Made by a program: the position numbers and the translations under genes
The notes under the pieces: model-generated
What the model saw: the letters and a program-made list of their open reading frames with translations, nothing else
Told to the model about the DNA's origin: nothing
The model's database searches: none
Shown here: positions 1 to 12,084 of the stretch, piece by piece
Position numbering within the stretch: position 1 is the stretch's first letter
Layout: each line of letters starts with the position of its first letter
NCBI GenBank assembly: GCA_035772405.1
Contig: JAYKKM010000142.1
Location: 326,001-390,000 of the forward strand
Direction: 5' to 3'
Source of the DNA: Chrysogorgia sp. JL179-B06
Taxonomy: Eukaryota; Cnidaria; Anthozoa; Scleralcyonacea; Chrysogorgiidae
DNA: 64,000 nt

Positions 1-29
1 CGTTACTTTTTTATTTCTTTTCTGTACAG

Positions 30-196
30 TTTCAACGCCTAAGAAGAAGAAAAAAGAAAATAAAGCAAGACGACAACGGACAACCTTTACGAGTGAACAA
101 ACCTTGAAACTTGAGTTAGAGTTCCATCAAAATGAATACATTACTCGATCACGACGCTTTGAACTTGCAGCTTCCCTTAAACTTACGGAAACCCAG
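30..196 (+). CDS. ro: Rough-class homeobox gene, internal exon (homeodomain residues up to position 44)
   Basis: This exon encodes the N-terminal three quarters of a DNA-binding homeodomain, so the protein is a nuclear transcription factor. It opens after an AG acceptor at 28-29; two bases complete a split codon, then come [12 protein letters not shown] and the homeodomain start [19 protein letters not shown], with helix II region [17 protein letters not shown]. The donor GT is at 197. The arm, the [10 protein letters not shown] and SRRFELA segments and the downstream helix III match my memory of Drosophila Rough closely, better than NK, Hox or Dlx classes. The lysine run before the domain could act as a nuclear localisation signal. 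The exon ends exactly at homeodomain position 44, a common intron site in homeobox genes. Upstream exons, including the start codon, lie outside the window. Confidence 0.88.
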
Positions 197-293
197 GTAT
201 AAATACCAATAAATAAGCAGCAAAAGCCAAATGTAGTCAACACAAAATTCAATATATATGTGGCATTTGTACTCAATATTATTTATTCATCGA

Positions 294-822
294 CAGGCCT
301 GACGAGAGGGGGGGGGGGGGGGGGGGGTCAGCCTGGTCGTTGACCAGGGGCCCATGGCCAAAGGGGGCCCATTTTTAAGCAAACGTTATACATTAAAAAA
401 TTACAAAGAATATGTTATACATTATCTTAACTATGAAGCGATAAAATCGTTTTTATAATAATCAAGAACTGCAGTTTTAGCATTAATCGTTACATTGCAG
501 TGTCTGTAAACTCGCTAATGGCACTGGCATAGGGCCCTTTATGGCTTTATCACTGCGATGGGGACCCTTTTTGGCATAATATTAATTCATTAATACAATC
601 ATCATTCATGACAGAAATCTGGGACTGTGGGACACTTCACCACATCGGTTCAAAATACATGCATGTTTTGCTCGTTAATTTGAATTTTACTGTAATTTTT
701 ACTGTAAATCGCAGGTTAATGGGAATTTAAATTTCAGAAATTTTGAAAGCTTGTCTGCGTGATAAAAAGGACAAATTTGGGAATTGGGGGGGGGGGGTCC
801 TAAATTTCTCTCGGCGGCCCTG
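294..822. mobile_element. hAT-type non-autonomous element with 8-bp target duplication
   Basis: The left end reads CAGGCCTGACGAGAG and the right end, reversed, CAGGGCCGCCGAGAG. The 8-bp sequence TTCATCGA flanks both sides (286-293 and 823-830), the length typical of hAT transposases. Runs of G (about 20 near 308-327 and about 12 near 786-797) lie just inside the ends. No transposase is encoded. Confidence 0.8.
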
Positions 823-1855
823 TTCATCGACCAGCGCTGCAGTGGGCTCTATATATAACTGGAGGATTATTTGGTCGGTGGAAAAGTGAAGACAAAGGAG
901 GTGATCTTCTACGTCAGTTTCAGTCTCCCACGCAAGTTTTCTATTTTTCTCAACTATATTGATTTTGAAAACATACACTAAACATAATATCAAGAGGCAG
1001 AAAGACAGCAATAATTTCAAATTCAATTACCAAAATCAAGCTGAGTCAAATTGGTACATTTCGTATACGGAAACAAATTGCAGAATTAGTGGCACTACGA
1101 TGAAAATTCACCAATTTGATTAATATGGATTTACTTGAAGAAGCCATCTGGTGTCTTCGCGTTGAGAGGTCTGACGTGATTTCCTTATGCCAAAACGGTT
1201 TCGACCAAGTAATATTTAGCAATTCTGCTTTATAAATACGTAAAAATATCATTAGGTAAAACTTTGATCTACCACTTTAACACAAAATTACGAAAGAAGC
1301 CCTCAAAAATGTCTTGAGAAAAGCAGGTTAACGAACAATGTTTCTTTACCTTCCGCCCCCCGTTTTCGTCACTAGCAGGTCACAGAACATTACTAAATCC
1401 TTTTTAAGTACTCGGTTACTGAACGTTTGTCAGTTTTACTTATTTCGAGAACTTTTTTCGTTCTTGTAAATGATTTCGTAACCTAACCAAACAAAACCTA
1501 AAGTACAATGTCGGTGTAAAGGCCTGGGACTACTTCTATACTATCCACTCATGTATTTTTTCTTCCTTTTTTGTATAATGAGTAAAGTGTTTATTAAACA
1601 TTAAACAACTGACGTATAAGACCGCATATAGGAGACTGAAACTGACGTAACAAATCGGCATCCATGTCCGCCATGTTGAGCTTCACTTTTTGCCGGGAAT
1701 ATATAATCATTATTTATACATAGAGCTCACTGCACTGTCTCAATGGTTGAAGAACATTTTCTAGTGCTGGACGTTATATTGTTATAGTGCTTATCCGGGT
1801 TTTGCGGATTTTGCATATTCGTAATCTTTGGGTTTTATTAAGAAGAAATGTAATA

Positions 1856-2154
1856 TATCTTGCCGCGTTCGAAAATTTCATCTTCATGCCTTTTTTCCTG
1901 CTAAAGTTGATTTACTATTCACAGGAAATGAACGTCAAAGCATAGGGACACGCAAAGACATTGCAAAGAAAGTTTGGCTCTGAACATTAAACAGACCTAT
2001 TTAGTCAAAATCCGCTCAATTCCCAAACTTTCTTTGTATTTTGCTTTTGAATCTTTGCATGCGTGTCCCTGCTTGACGTCATTTCCTGTGAATAGTGAAT
2101 CAACTTTAGCAGGAGGGAAAAGGCATGAACATGAAATTTTCGGACGACAAGATA
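1856..2154. mobile_element. Fold-back MITE with about 125-bp inverted arms
   Basis: Left arm TATCTTGCCGCGTTCGAAAA and right arm TTTTCGGACGACAAGATA pair along about 125 bp each, through TTTCCTGCTAAAGTTGATT and its complement to CCAAACTTTCTTTG. The loop is short (about 45 bp). No coding capacity; the long open frame crossing it on the + strand is an artefact of the arms. Confidence 0.75.
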
Positions 2155-2215
2155 TTTTACTGCAATTCTTGAAATGGTGTCATTCATGTTTCTATCACAG
2201 TAAAATATTACTTGT

Positions 2216-2430
2216 AATATACCCAGAATCTTATCCCGCGGCATTAGGCTCTCGGCAACGGGCTCTCGACAACGGCCTCCGCCGTAGCTCAGTGGTCAGA
2301 ACACTGCACTTGCATTTCAATTCCAGCCGGAAGGCCTTGGAGTTGTATTTTTCGCAACTGCAAGTCCCGCGGTTTCGTCTTGAAAATGTATATATTCCAG
2401 ATATGATCAGGTATAGAGTTTCAGAGTTCA
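2216..2430 (+). repeat. tRNA-derived SINE, deleted copy
   Basis: A pol III A-box-like stretch TAGCTCAGTGGTCAGAAC is followed by TTCAATTCCAGCCGGAAG, but the anticodon-to-B-box part seen in the sister copy at 6172 is deleted. Both copies share upstream sequence ATAATATACCCAGAATC and the downstream tail GTTGTATTTTTCGCAACTG, so they belong to one family. It is a repeat and not a tRNA gene. Confidence 0.7.
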
Positions 2431-2697
2431 GGGGTAGCATAAGAGTAATTAAGCTCGTCGGCCATAAGTGTCGGTGTTTAGATTTACTACCTATTTATAA
2501 TATAGGAGGACGGCGTAGACAACTCGCGCCTTCGTTTTCTATGAGTGATAGTCAAGTCTGGCGGCTTGTCGTATATAAATTTCAAGCTTATAATCTTATT
2601 GTTCTGAAATGGAAACACGGCATTTAATCAATCAGAACTCAAATTTAAAAACTGTTATTTTCATAAAGAAAGTTTATTTAATGTTTCTTTTTCTTAG

Positions 2698-2901
2698 GTA
2701 AAGATATGGTTCCAGAATCGTAGAGCTAAAGACAAGCGGATCGAGAAGGCTCAGCTTGACCAACATTTTCGCTTGGCAAGTGGTTATCGACCCGGACTTA
2801 TGTACCACCGTGGGTCTTATTATGGATTTTGTACTAATTCACCTTACTACAATACGTCCACGACACAAGTCGCAGCAACGCTAACACAACCTTTGTTGTG
2901 A
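2698..2901 (+). CDS. ro: Rough-class homeobox gene, last coding exon
   Basis: The exon starts in phase 0 after the acceptor at 2696-2697 with [19 protein letters not shown], which is recognition helix III (Gln50 in WFQN) plus the basic extension. [16 protein letters not shown] is almost the Rough signature (IEKAQIDQHYR in the fly protein, from memory). The C-terminal tail is only about 43 residues, rich in Tyr, Gly and Thr ([16 protein letters not shown] and so on), and stops at TGA 2899-2901. No other domain follows. Joined in frame to the exon at 30-196 it completes a 60-residue homeodomain. I did not find a clear polyadenylation signal. Confidence 0.88.
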   Translation, partial: VKIWFQNRRAKDKRIEKAQLDQHFRLASGYRPGLMYHRGSYYGFCTNSPYYNTSTTQVAATLTQPLL

Positions 2902-3799
2902 GATATCCGGCATATGTGTAGTTTAAAAACGTTATTATATCAAATCACGATAAAAACTTTAAAAAACTTTATTATATATTCAGTCCGAGAAGAAGTGAGG
3001 TCTACAAAACCGAGGGAACTGAATACTCGTCTTCAATTATGATTAAGTTTACCTTGAGCTATAGTCAGGCATTTATTTCCCGTGCTTGTAGATGAATAAC
3101 TTTAACGAAAAGCAATACTGATGTTCCAGGGCGTTTTATTACTCGGTATTTTCGGCAATGAAGATACCTATATAGCTCTCTTTTATTTGCATTAAAATCA
3201 ACTGGGAATTAATTTTCCTGTCAAAACCTACCGATAAAGTTACCGGGGAAAGCGTCATGCATGGCTCTCGCAGCGTATATGATGTAAAGCCCATATCGCG
3301 CATTACATGCTCTCACGCACGCAGCAACCAATCAGCTTTCGTTATTTTGCAAACAGACCTGAAACGAGCCTAGTTGCAGTGTGTGAGCGTGTTGTATTTC
3401 TGTTCAGATTTAAAGGTGGGTCCATACGAGGAGTCATGTCGCAGGTACATGGCGCGGGAACATGTAGCAGAGACAATATAGACAATTCGCGTTCTGTATA
3501 CACACAAGGAGACATGCATGCATGTATTATGAACGCCGTGTAGCGGAGTCTTGTCGCAGAGACAAAATTACAACATTTTCACACATATGAAAATGAGGCG
3601 GAAACAAACATGTCCCTGCTACACGAACCATCGTGTGTATTTATATGCTTACATTATCGGAGCAAGAATTTTCGGAAGCCTATTTTGTTCCGGCAATATA
3701 TGTCCCACCCAACTGTTGAACTTTGTGGGACATGTCGCGGGAGAATCCACAAATAGTTATGGACGTTTGTGCTGCTATTCATTATTTCATTTATAAAAG
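2902..3799. other. Intergenic region after the homeobox gene
   Basis: Probable 3' UTR of the homeobox gene followed by unassigned sequence. From about 3415 to 3740 a short phrase resembling GGGACATGTCGCGGG recurs (3437, 3545, 3612, 3729), which looks like the subterminal part of the Harbinger-like element whose transposase relic follows. Confidence 0.4.
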
Positions 3800-4600
3800 A
3801 CGAATATTTGAAAACGCCGACTAAAACTGGAAAATGGCTTGATATTGCTGACCTGTTTTTGCCAAGATGGAATATTCCGACAACTTATAGGGGCAATCGA
3901 TGGCAAAATAATCCTCATACAAAAGCCGGGTCCCATTTCCACGACTATAAAGGGAATAAAAGGGTAATAGCACTGGTAAACGCTAGACTAGATTATGAGT
4001 GTCTCTATGTTGATGTGCATAGGGACGGTGCTCTTTTAAAAAATCCCTAACCACAAAGATCAGACAATCCATTAATATACCTCCTCCAAGCCATTACCAG
4101 ACAGTAGCAATTAAGCCAGTTCCTTTTGTCTTCACTGGTCTTCACTGGAGATGAAGCTTTCGATCCCGTTATCGAATTATATGCTCAAGCCTTTCCCATG
4201 CAGAAACCTAACTATCGAGGAAAGAATTGGCAATTATCGTATTTGTAGAGGACGAAAAATATCTGAAAATATCATAGGAATTCATGGCGATGTTTTCGGA
4301 CACCTTTCTCGCTTTTTCTGAGTCTTGAGAAAGTACAGGAAAATCACCATGGCTGTACTTATACTCTTCATAATTACTGGTCAAGAAAGGATAAAGTCAG
4401 CAGAAATGTCTACTGTCCCCCAGGGATTATCCAAGGTTCTTGGAGAGATGATGCTCCAATAGACTCCCTATTGCAATTACACCAACAGCTTTCTACAAGT
4501 TGGGCTAAAGAAATGCGGGTGCAGGTTCAATGATGAGGGAGATGTTGAATGGCAACGCAGGCGTAACCGAATGTGTGAACTCTAAAACCGAACAATAGAA
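3800..4600 (+). pseudogene. PIF/Harbinger transposase relic
   Basis: In pieces and in several frames this stretch resembles the DDE transposase of PIF/Harbinger elements. Visible parts in order are PRWNIPTTYRGN, HFHDYKGNKRVIALVNARL followed by DYECLYVDV (the usual YKG...VDA.Y.F.YVDVG block, catalytic Asp in YVDV), FVFTGDEAF (the usual VGDEAFPL block with the second Asp), LTIEERIGNYRICRGRKISE (the usual NYRLSRAR..VEN block) and near 4410 a piece like PPGIIQGSWR. At least two frameshifts and several stops separate them, so it is dead. A start and the partner HTH protein are not visible. Confidence 0.7.
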
Positions 4601-4615
4601 ATCATGCAATTCAAA

Positions 4616-5169
4616 TACAGTGAAAACCCGCACAAAAGAACCACAATTTTTTGACGTCAGGCTGAAGTGGTTCTTATATAATGTGCACTTAGTGAGAAAT
4701 CAGGCTGAGTTGGTTCTTAACTGGTTCTTATTTCTAGTCAAAAACAATTATTCTTGGTTTAGTGTTTTAAATTATTTGTGTCCTTAATTAGTGAGCTGTT
4801 GACCCTGGAAGGTCTTGTATTCACATAAATTGAACATTAACACCCCAATTGTATTTCATATTGCCAAACATATTTCATATTGTATTTCATATTAAAAGCC
4901 TCCAAATTTGATAAAATGTATCCTCGTTGAGTACTAAACAATAGATTATGTTTTTGCATTTGCAATAATATTAAATTAAGTATGTACCTGCCTATACCTG
5001 CCCTTAGAACATGCTTTCTACTTCAGGTAAAGTACAAAAGTTAAGGTTTTTTAAGAACCAGTCTCATTTGTCAGCCTGAAGTGGTTCTTGTATTTTGGGT
5101 ATTTAATTGCCTAAATTTCAGGTTGATGGTTCTTAATCCACTGGTTCTTTTATGCGGATTTTTACTGTA
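4616..5169. mobile_element. TA-flanked MITE, ends TACAGTGAAAACCCGCA, with internal subterminal repeats
   Basis: The left end TACAGTGAAAACCCGCACAA pairs with the right end GCGGATTTTTACTGTA. The phrase CAGGCTGAAGTGGTTCTT or a close variant occurs about four times (near 4661, 4701, 5073 and 5118), twice at each side. A TA target and CAGT ends suggest a Tc1/mariner or pogo relative. No coding capacity. Confidence 0.75.
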
Positions 5170-5966
5170 GTGCGTAGTGGACAGTTGGAAAATTGTTCTA
5201 CAGTTTCAGTTCATGTAATACAGTGTGAGTTTAATAGTTTATACTTAGTTGCATTACTGAGATTCAGATTTTATTTGTAAAGTTTTAAACCCATTATTAT
5301 TAATATTAATATTATCGAGTTTTAAAAGTCGTTGGATGAGGTCATGTTCTTTTGGGATAGGACAAATTTTGTCACCCAAAATGGCGGCCAAAAACTAAAT
5401 GTAATTTGCTCGTGCTAAATGTTATTCAGCATGCACAATATCAAAACGTCTCTTTGCGTGTTTCTTGTGGTTTGAGTGTAAATATTTGCTTTTAAAGGAT
5501 ATATTGGACATGGATAAAAATGTATTCTAGTCACGTGACCAGTTACATTATTGCCGTTTTCTCCAAGACAGTGCAAGGTTGAAAAATAAAATTTCCATAT
5601 TTTTACTTAAAACACCATTGTGTATCCGGTTTCTAGGGTTATTACCGCATACGTACGATTTTAAGACGATCGAGATTTTGCATGTACAAGGGGTCTATAT
5701 AATATCCTATAAAGTGGAATGTGCAATTCCTCGATTTATACGCTAATTAATATCTGTAGAGGAAGTGGCTCCCCTTAAAAATTTAAAGCTCAGGTAACGT
5801 AAACAAATTGATGCTTTTATCCGGGAAGTCCACATCTTTTTAAAATCTGGTCCAAACTGCCTGACTAGTGAATATTGAGTTTTCAAAAAAAGCTCATGCA
5901 TAATGGCGGTGGAAGGTCGGCGAAAATGGTTGTAATTCCATGACACGCAGTCACGAAATATATACT
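5170..5966. other. Unassigned AT-rich sequence
   Basis: I see no exon, repeat boundary or RNA gene here. It contains ordinary AT-rich sequence with a short CCAAAATGGCGGCCAAAA stretch near 5377. Confidence 0.4.
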
Positions 5967-6043
5967 TGAAGTTGCATTTTTCGCAACTGGTCCCGGGGTT
6001 TGCTCTTAAAATGTATGTATTCCAACACTCGAAATTTTCCTTC
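5967..6043 (+). repeat. SINE tail fragment
   Basis: The sequence GAAGTTGCATTTTTCGCAAC followed by TGGTCCCGGGGTTTGCTCTT and AAAATGTATGTATTCCA matches the 3' tail of the SINE copies at 2216-2430 and 6172-6290. The tRNA-like head is missing. Confidence 0.6.
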
Positions 6044-6171
6044 ACCATAAATCCTTTCAACATGTAGTTTGATCGAGTGAAATGCCAAATATTACCTATA
6101 ATATACCCAGAATCTTATCCCGGCATTACCAGCACCATATATATACAGAACTCGTGACTAGGCTCTCGGCA

Positions 6172-6290
6172 ACGGCTTCCGTAGCTCAGTGGTCAGAGCA
6201 CTGCACTATAGCATCGCAGGGTCGCGGGTTCAATTCCAGCCGGAAGGCCTTGAAGTTGCATTTTTGCAACTGGTCCCGGTTTGAAATTTT
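6172..6290 (+). repeat. tRNA-derived SINE, fuller copy
   Basis: A-box-like TAGCTCAGTGGTCAGAGC and B-box GGTTCAATTCC lie at tRNA spacing, then comes CAGCCGGAAGGCCTTGAAG and the shared tail TTGCATTTTTGCAACTGG. The upstream 6098-6171 is shared with the copy near 2216. The head resembles a tRNA gene, but the anticodon arm does not fold cleanly and the tail is SINE-like. Confidence 0.75.
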
Positions 6291-6333
6291 ACTTATATGG
6301 TAGGACCAACTCCAATTATAAGGAAGTAAAGAG

Positions 6334-8200
6334 TCGTTTTGGGTGATCCGTTTGGGTCGGACAATATTTGGGTAGACAACGCGAGCGGCCATTGGTGATC
6401 GACGAACTACATAAGCAATTACTGACATTATCAATTCATCTTTATCCTCAGGAGTATTTCCTCTGTCTCTTAAGAAAGGTCTCATCTGCCCATCTATATT
6501 AAAAAACCTACTAGTGATAAAGAGCAATTCCCTAACTATAGACCTATTACTAACGTGGCTTTTCTTGTCAAAAGTATTAGAGCGGATTGCTGCCAGACAG
6601 ACAACAGACTATCTTATTGAGAATAACCTCCTTGAAAAAATGCAATCTGCTTATAGACTCTTTCATAGCACAGAGACAGCAGTTTTCGTATGTTCAATGA
6701 CATCCTTTACGCACTTGATGAAAATCAGGAAGTACTGTTGGACTTATCATCTGCGTTCGACACCATTGACCACACTGTTCTATTGGAGAGACTTAAACAT
6801 CGTTATGGGTTTAGTGGAACTGTACTAGCCTGGTATCGCTCATACCTTTCTGATCGGGTACAGTCAGTTATGGTAAAGAATACGCATTCCTCAAATAAAC
6901 CATTGCAATATGGTGTACCTCAGGGTTCTGTACTGGGTCCACTTCTGTTTTCACTCTTCTTTGCGCCATTGGAAGATGTGATCAAAGCCCACGGCCTTGA
7001 TTGCATATGCTGATGACACACAGCTGTATATGCCTATAAAATCTCCTAAACTTGAGTTATGTATTAAGGACATCACCATCTGGTGTACTATGAATGGTCT
7101 TATATGCAATCCAAGTAAAACCGAGATTGTCCATCTATCATCACGTTTTATGCATTGCGGCGAACCAATACCTCCAACCGGCTCCGGTTGCACGTGATCT
7201 CGGTGTTGCTGTTGATAGACATTTAAAATTAAATACTCATGTAAATAACATTTGTAAATCGGCCACTTTGGCATCAGAAATATTGGCAAGATCAGGAAAT
7301 ATTTGAGTAAAAAGGACTGTGAGAAGTTGGTGCATGCATTCATAACATCAAAACTTGACAGCTGTAATAGCATCCTATATGGCTTACCAGAAACTGAATT
7401 GAGCAAGTTACAGCGAATTCAAAATACAGCTGCTAGACTTGTTGAAGGGGTTAAAAAATCGGAACATATCTCCCCTGTGCTACATAATCTTCACTGGTTG
7501 CCGGGGAGATCACGGATTGTTTTTAAGATACTAATAATTACTTTCAAGGCTTTGCATGGCCAGGCACCTGTTTATATTACTGATTTGCTAACTAAATATA
7601 AACCTACTCGTACTTTGAGATCATCTGACCAAAATCTGCTACTCGAGCCAAAATCCAAAACGGTGACTCATGGAGACAGAGCATTCTCGGTTGCAGCACC
7701 AAAACTGTGGAATTGATTACCACATGCAGGAAATTAGAAGCTTTGAAATGTTAAGTAGTTTTAAGTCTGCAGTTAAGACTTTTCTTTTTAAAAATTAATA
7801 GTTATTGTTCAAAGTGTTAATTAATATATGTAGTAGGCTTTATCTTATAATGAAACTGTAATTAGTTTTAAAAGTAACTTTAAGAATATATATATTGTTG
7901 TGAGAGCATTGAGACTATTGTATAATGCTCCTAATACGTCTTTATTATTATTATTATTATTACTATAAGCAGGTTTTTACGAAGTGTATACACGTTTGCG
8001 TCATATAATAGGCACGTGTGTTATGTATTTAGACTCAGTAATTCGAAATCTGTTTTCAGAATTAAAATCCGAGTAAATATTGGCCAAAATCTACGTACGA
8101 CGAAACGGCCTTTTGCGATTTGTTATCTACAGTAACTATACACGGCACGCGCGGTTTGGGCCCTGAGGGTCATGGATGGAAAAAAGAAATTCTAGAGGTA
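6334..8200. repeat. Dispersed repeat split by a LINE
   Basis: The left part, 6334-6417 (AGTCGTTTTGGGTGATCCGT), and the right part, 7965-8200 (AGCAGGTTTTTACGAAG), are contiguous in the paralogous copy at 24916-25200. A third, right-part-only copy lies at 22465-22680. Shared blocks include CTGTTTTCAGAATT and AAATATTGGCC. Function and class unknown; it may be a non-autonomous element. Confidence 0.65.
6418..7964 (+). mobile_element. 5'-truncated CR1/L2-type LINE with target duplication
   Basis: The insertion is bounded by ATAAGCA at 6411-6417 and 7965-7971 and ends in a (TTA)n tail, as CR1/L2 LINEs often do. It carries the 3' half of a reverse transcriptase ORF broken by frameshifts: near 6525 NYRPITNVAFL, then RIAARQTTDYLIENNLLEK, motif A DLSSAFDTIDH (6690-7013 frame), motif B GVPQGSVLGPLLF, motif C YADD with the sequence AYADDTQLYM (6997 frame), and the C-terminal region RIQNTAARLV, LHWLPGRSRI and FKALHGQAPVYI (7303-7716). 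The catalytic Asp pairs are all present although the frame is not. The endonuclease domain is lost by 5' truncation. The LINE post-dates the repeat it interrupts. Confidence 0.85.
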
Positions 8201-8429
8201 GACTAGGAGAAAAGGCGGGCAAGGGGTTATTTCGGAACTTATTTCTAGTATGCGTATAAATTATCCCTTAGTTATAACTCGTTTTCATGTGCGAAATTGA
8301 AAAGGATTCTAATTACTTTAAAACGAGGTCATAAGGGTCAATTTATATGCATATAAAAGCATTTTAAATTGTCGGCCATTTATGAATAAGGTGATGTCTG
8401 CATGAGGCGACCGAAGTAATTCAAGGATC

Positions 8430-8690
8430 TATGTTTTTTTTATAAGGCTTTGTATGGACTCTCTGATCTAAATGTTTATAACTTTGTCTCGTTCGTTAGT
8501 CATAGTAGTACCCTTATATGCTTGAAAAATCCTACCCTTATATGCTTTTAAAACTAGTACTTGCCAAGCCTCCTACTTTAACAGAATTGTTCCTCTCTGG
8601 AATTCTGTTTGTAAAATAGCACCACCCAATAGTCTCTGCAGTCTTGAAACATTCAAAAGATTTTTACTCAATACTTATTTATGATTACTA
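8430..8690 (+). pseudogene. LINE ORF2 C-terminal fragment
   Basis: Broken frames read FYKALYGLSDLNVYNFVSF, then YFNRIVPLWNSVCK and SLETFKRFLLNTYL followed by a stop. This order of YF.RIV.LWN and a final F(K)RFL is typical of the end of non-LTR reverse transcriptase proteins. Stops and frameshifts make it a relic unrelated to the LINE at 6418. Confidence 0.6.
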
Positions 8691-8699
8691 CATGGTCAT

Positions 8700-9308
8700 T
8701 ATACCGTTACTGCTCCTGTCACTGATAGTTTTCCAATGTACCAACTGCTTGTATTCCACAGAGCATCGTTGCACATGCAACGATGTAGCTTCAACCTCTT
8801 TCTTCTGAATTCCACTCAGTTTTATTCATTTTGTTCTTTAAATGGAGTTCGGAAGAATGGGGTTGGGGCTGCGCGTGTGTGTTGGTGCATCGTGAATTCA
8901 AAGCAGTTGATCTATATGACTTTATGTATTTTTAATTTCAACGGGAAGGCGCCTCGCATGGGTCCTTGAGTCCCGTTCGCGCTCTTTCCGTTTGGGTATT
9001 TTTTGTATTAACATTAATATCTAATAAAATAGATCGAAGTGAATTGTGACGAATTGACTTTGTTTTGGTTACATGAAGTACCTGCCTCGATTAGGATAAT
9101 TAAAGGACACGTATTCACAGCTTGCCCGCTATATCCCACAATGCACCATGTTCCTTACTTTTGATATACGAAGCTCATCGAAGACGAAGTGCGTATTAAG
9201 TTGGCGTTGTAAACCTAATTCTTTTCTCGATTTATTGGGGGAAATAACTTGTATTTGTCACTTCTTATTCTAGATTCTTACAATTTCTTTATCAACCAAA
9301 AACATACA
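8700..9308. other. Upstream region and likely 5' UTR of SEC61G
   Basis: No coding sequence is visible. A plausible acceptor CTTCTTATTCTAG near 9260-9272, 37 bases before the start codon, allows an intron in the 5' UTR, with the first exon upstream near 9170-9240. No clear TATA box was picked out. Confidence 0.35.
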
Positions 9309-9402
9309 ATGGACCAGATAGTGAACGCTCTTGAACCATGCAAAGAATTCGCCAAAGATTCGATGAGATTGGTGAAACGATGTACGAAACCAGACAGGAA
9401 AG
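9309..9402 (+). CDS. SEC61G: SEC61 gamma subunit, exon 1
   Basis: This encodes residues 1-31, [20 protein letters not shown] and [11 protein letters not shown], the cytosolic amphipathic helix of the Sec61 gamma (SecE) subunit of the endoplasmic reticulum protein-conducting channel. The conserved block [12 protein letters not shown] is nearly invariant in animals. The start is the first ATG in the exon and gives the family's usual N terminus (human MDQVMQFVEP, from memory). The exon ends in phase 1 at a consensus donor GTGAGA (9403). Glu32 is split across the intron. Confidence 0.97.
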
Positions 9403-11141
<1,739 letters not shown>

Positions 11142-11583
11142 CAAGGTAGGTACAACATCAAACAGTTTCAGTTCTCAAAAGAACTGGATATACATAGTAT
11201 GAAAACTAGAAATAAGAGAATTTCAATATGTCAAAAAATACTTAAAGTGCCCGTACGACGAAATAGGAGGGAAATTTTTATGTTGTTTTTTATTACAGAA
11301 TATCATTTTAGGTTAATAAGTGTTCTCATTTGCAAAAGAAGTTAACAATGAACATTTTATCACAAGTAATTCAATCTCCAAACTCACCTAAACTTTGTCT
11401 GCCATTGCTCAAAACATGTTCCTAGAAATAATCTATGATGTCAAGGACTCAACAGAGTAACAAATTTGGTTGCACGAAAGACCCATGTTTTTGGATTTCT
11501 ACGGCCACCAGAAGATGCTAAAATCTGATTGGCTAACTCAACTCATTAGTATTCAGGGTTTCTCAGGAAATAAACATTTAAAA
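11142..11583. other. SEC61G downstream region
   Basis: Probable 3' UTR and flank. CTTAAAGTGCCCGTACGACG near 11250 resembles the end of a TTAA-target MITE, but no partner end was found. Confidence 0.35.
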
Positions 11584-11860
11584 ATGGCGACTTTAGAAAA
11601 ACCAGTGTTGGTAGATGATTTTCTTTCGAAAGCTTTATTTAACCGAACTTCAGTTCGTTGCTGGTCGTAGCATTAAATTAAAACAGGAACAAAAAGTTGC
11701 AACGAGGGAGCTACTGGCAGGAAAATATGTTTTGATGGTATTACCAACGGGATTCGGCAAGAGTTTGGATTATGGATTTAGTAGATTTACCAGATGTTCG
11801 TGCGAGCGCGTGATTATCAGTCGGCAGGGAAAGCAGCTATTACCGGTATTGTGATTTCGC
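11584..11860 (+). pseudogene. RecQ-like helicase N-terminal fragment
   Basis: An ATG at 11584 opens MATLEKPVLVDDFLSKAL, then after a frameshift near 11635 comes LKQEQKVATRELLAGKYVL and VLPTGFGKSL. The QEQ...A...LL.G order followed by the Walker A motif TGFGKS is the Q-motif plus motif I layout of RecQ-type DNA helicases. No DEAH box or later helicase motifs are recognisable before the frame is lost. It looks like a short copy of a multicopy helicase-like gene, possibly carried by a transposon. RecQ assignment rests on motif order alone. Confidence 0.5.
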
Positions 11861-12084
11861 CCTTGTCTTCAGGTGTTTCAACTGTGCTCTCTGGGCCTTC
11901 GGAGAACTCCGTCGATGTTTCAGAATAAAGAGACTTAGGCTAGACGTACAAGTGATGGTTCCTACTTCCTACGTTGTCTTGCCTATGAAATTTCTTGGCC
12001 AAATTCCATTCTGGAGTTACAGTATTCGGTAGTCAGATGTCGCTTCATTCTATCAGGGCTATTAATGTTATTGGTTGGTGGAAC

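Larger units (their letters stand above)
197..2697 (+). other. Homeobox gene intron (2.5 kb) packed with transposons
   Basis: The intron runs from donor GTATAA to an acceptor TTCTTAG after a T-rich tract. It holds the hAT MITE at 294-822, the fold-back MITE at 1856-2154 and a SINE near 2278. Between 830 and 1855 I see only AT-rich unique sequence plus a short phrase near 1640-1680 (GACTGAAACTGACGT) that recurs near 17523. Confidence 0.75.

Noticed and set aside
1974..2627. 217-residue open frame on the + strand
   Set aside because: It crosses the right arm of a fold-back MITE and a SINE and ends just before the homeobox exon; no motif.
6172..6290. tRNA gene
   Set aside because: A and B boxes are present, but the stems do not fold cleanly and the copy shares flanks and tail with a second copy, so it is a SINE.
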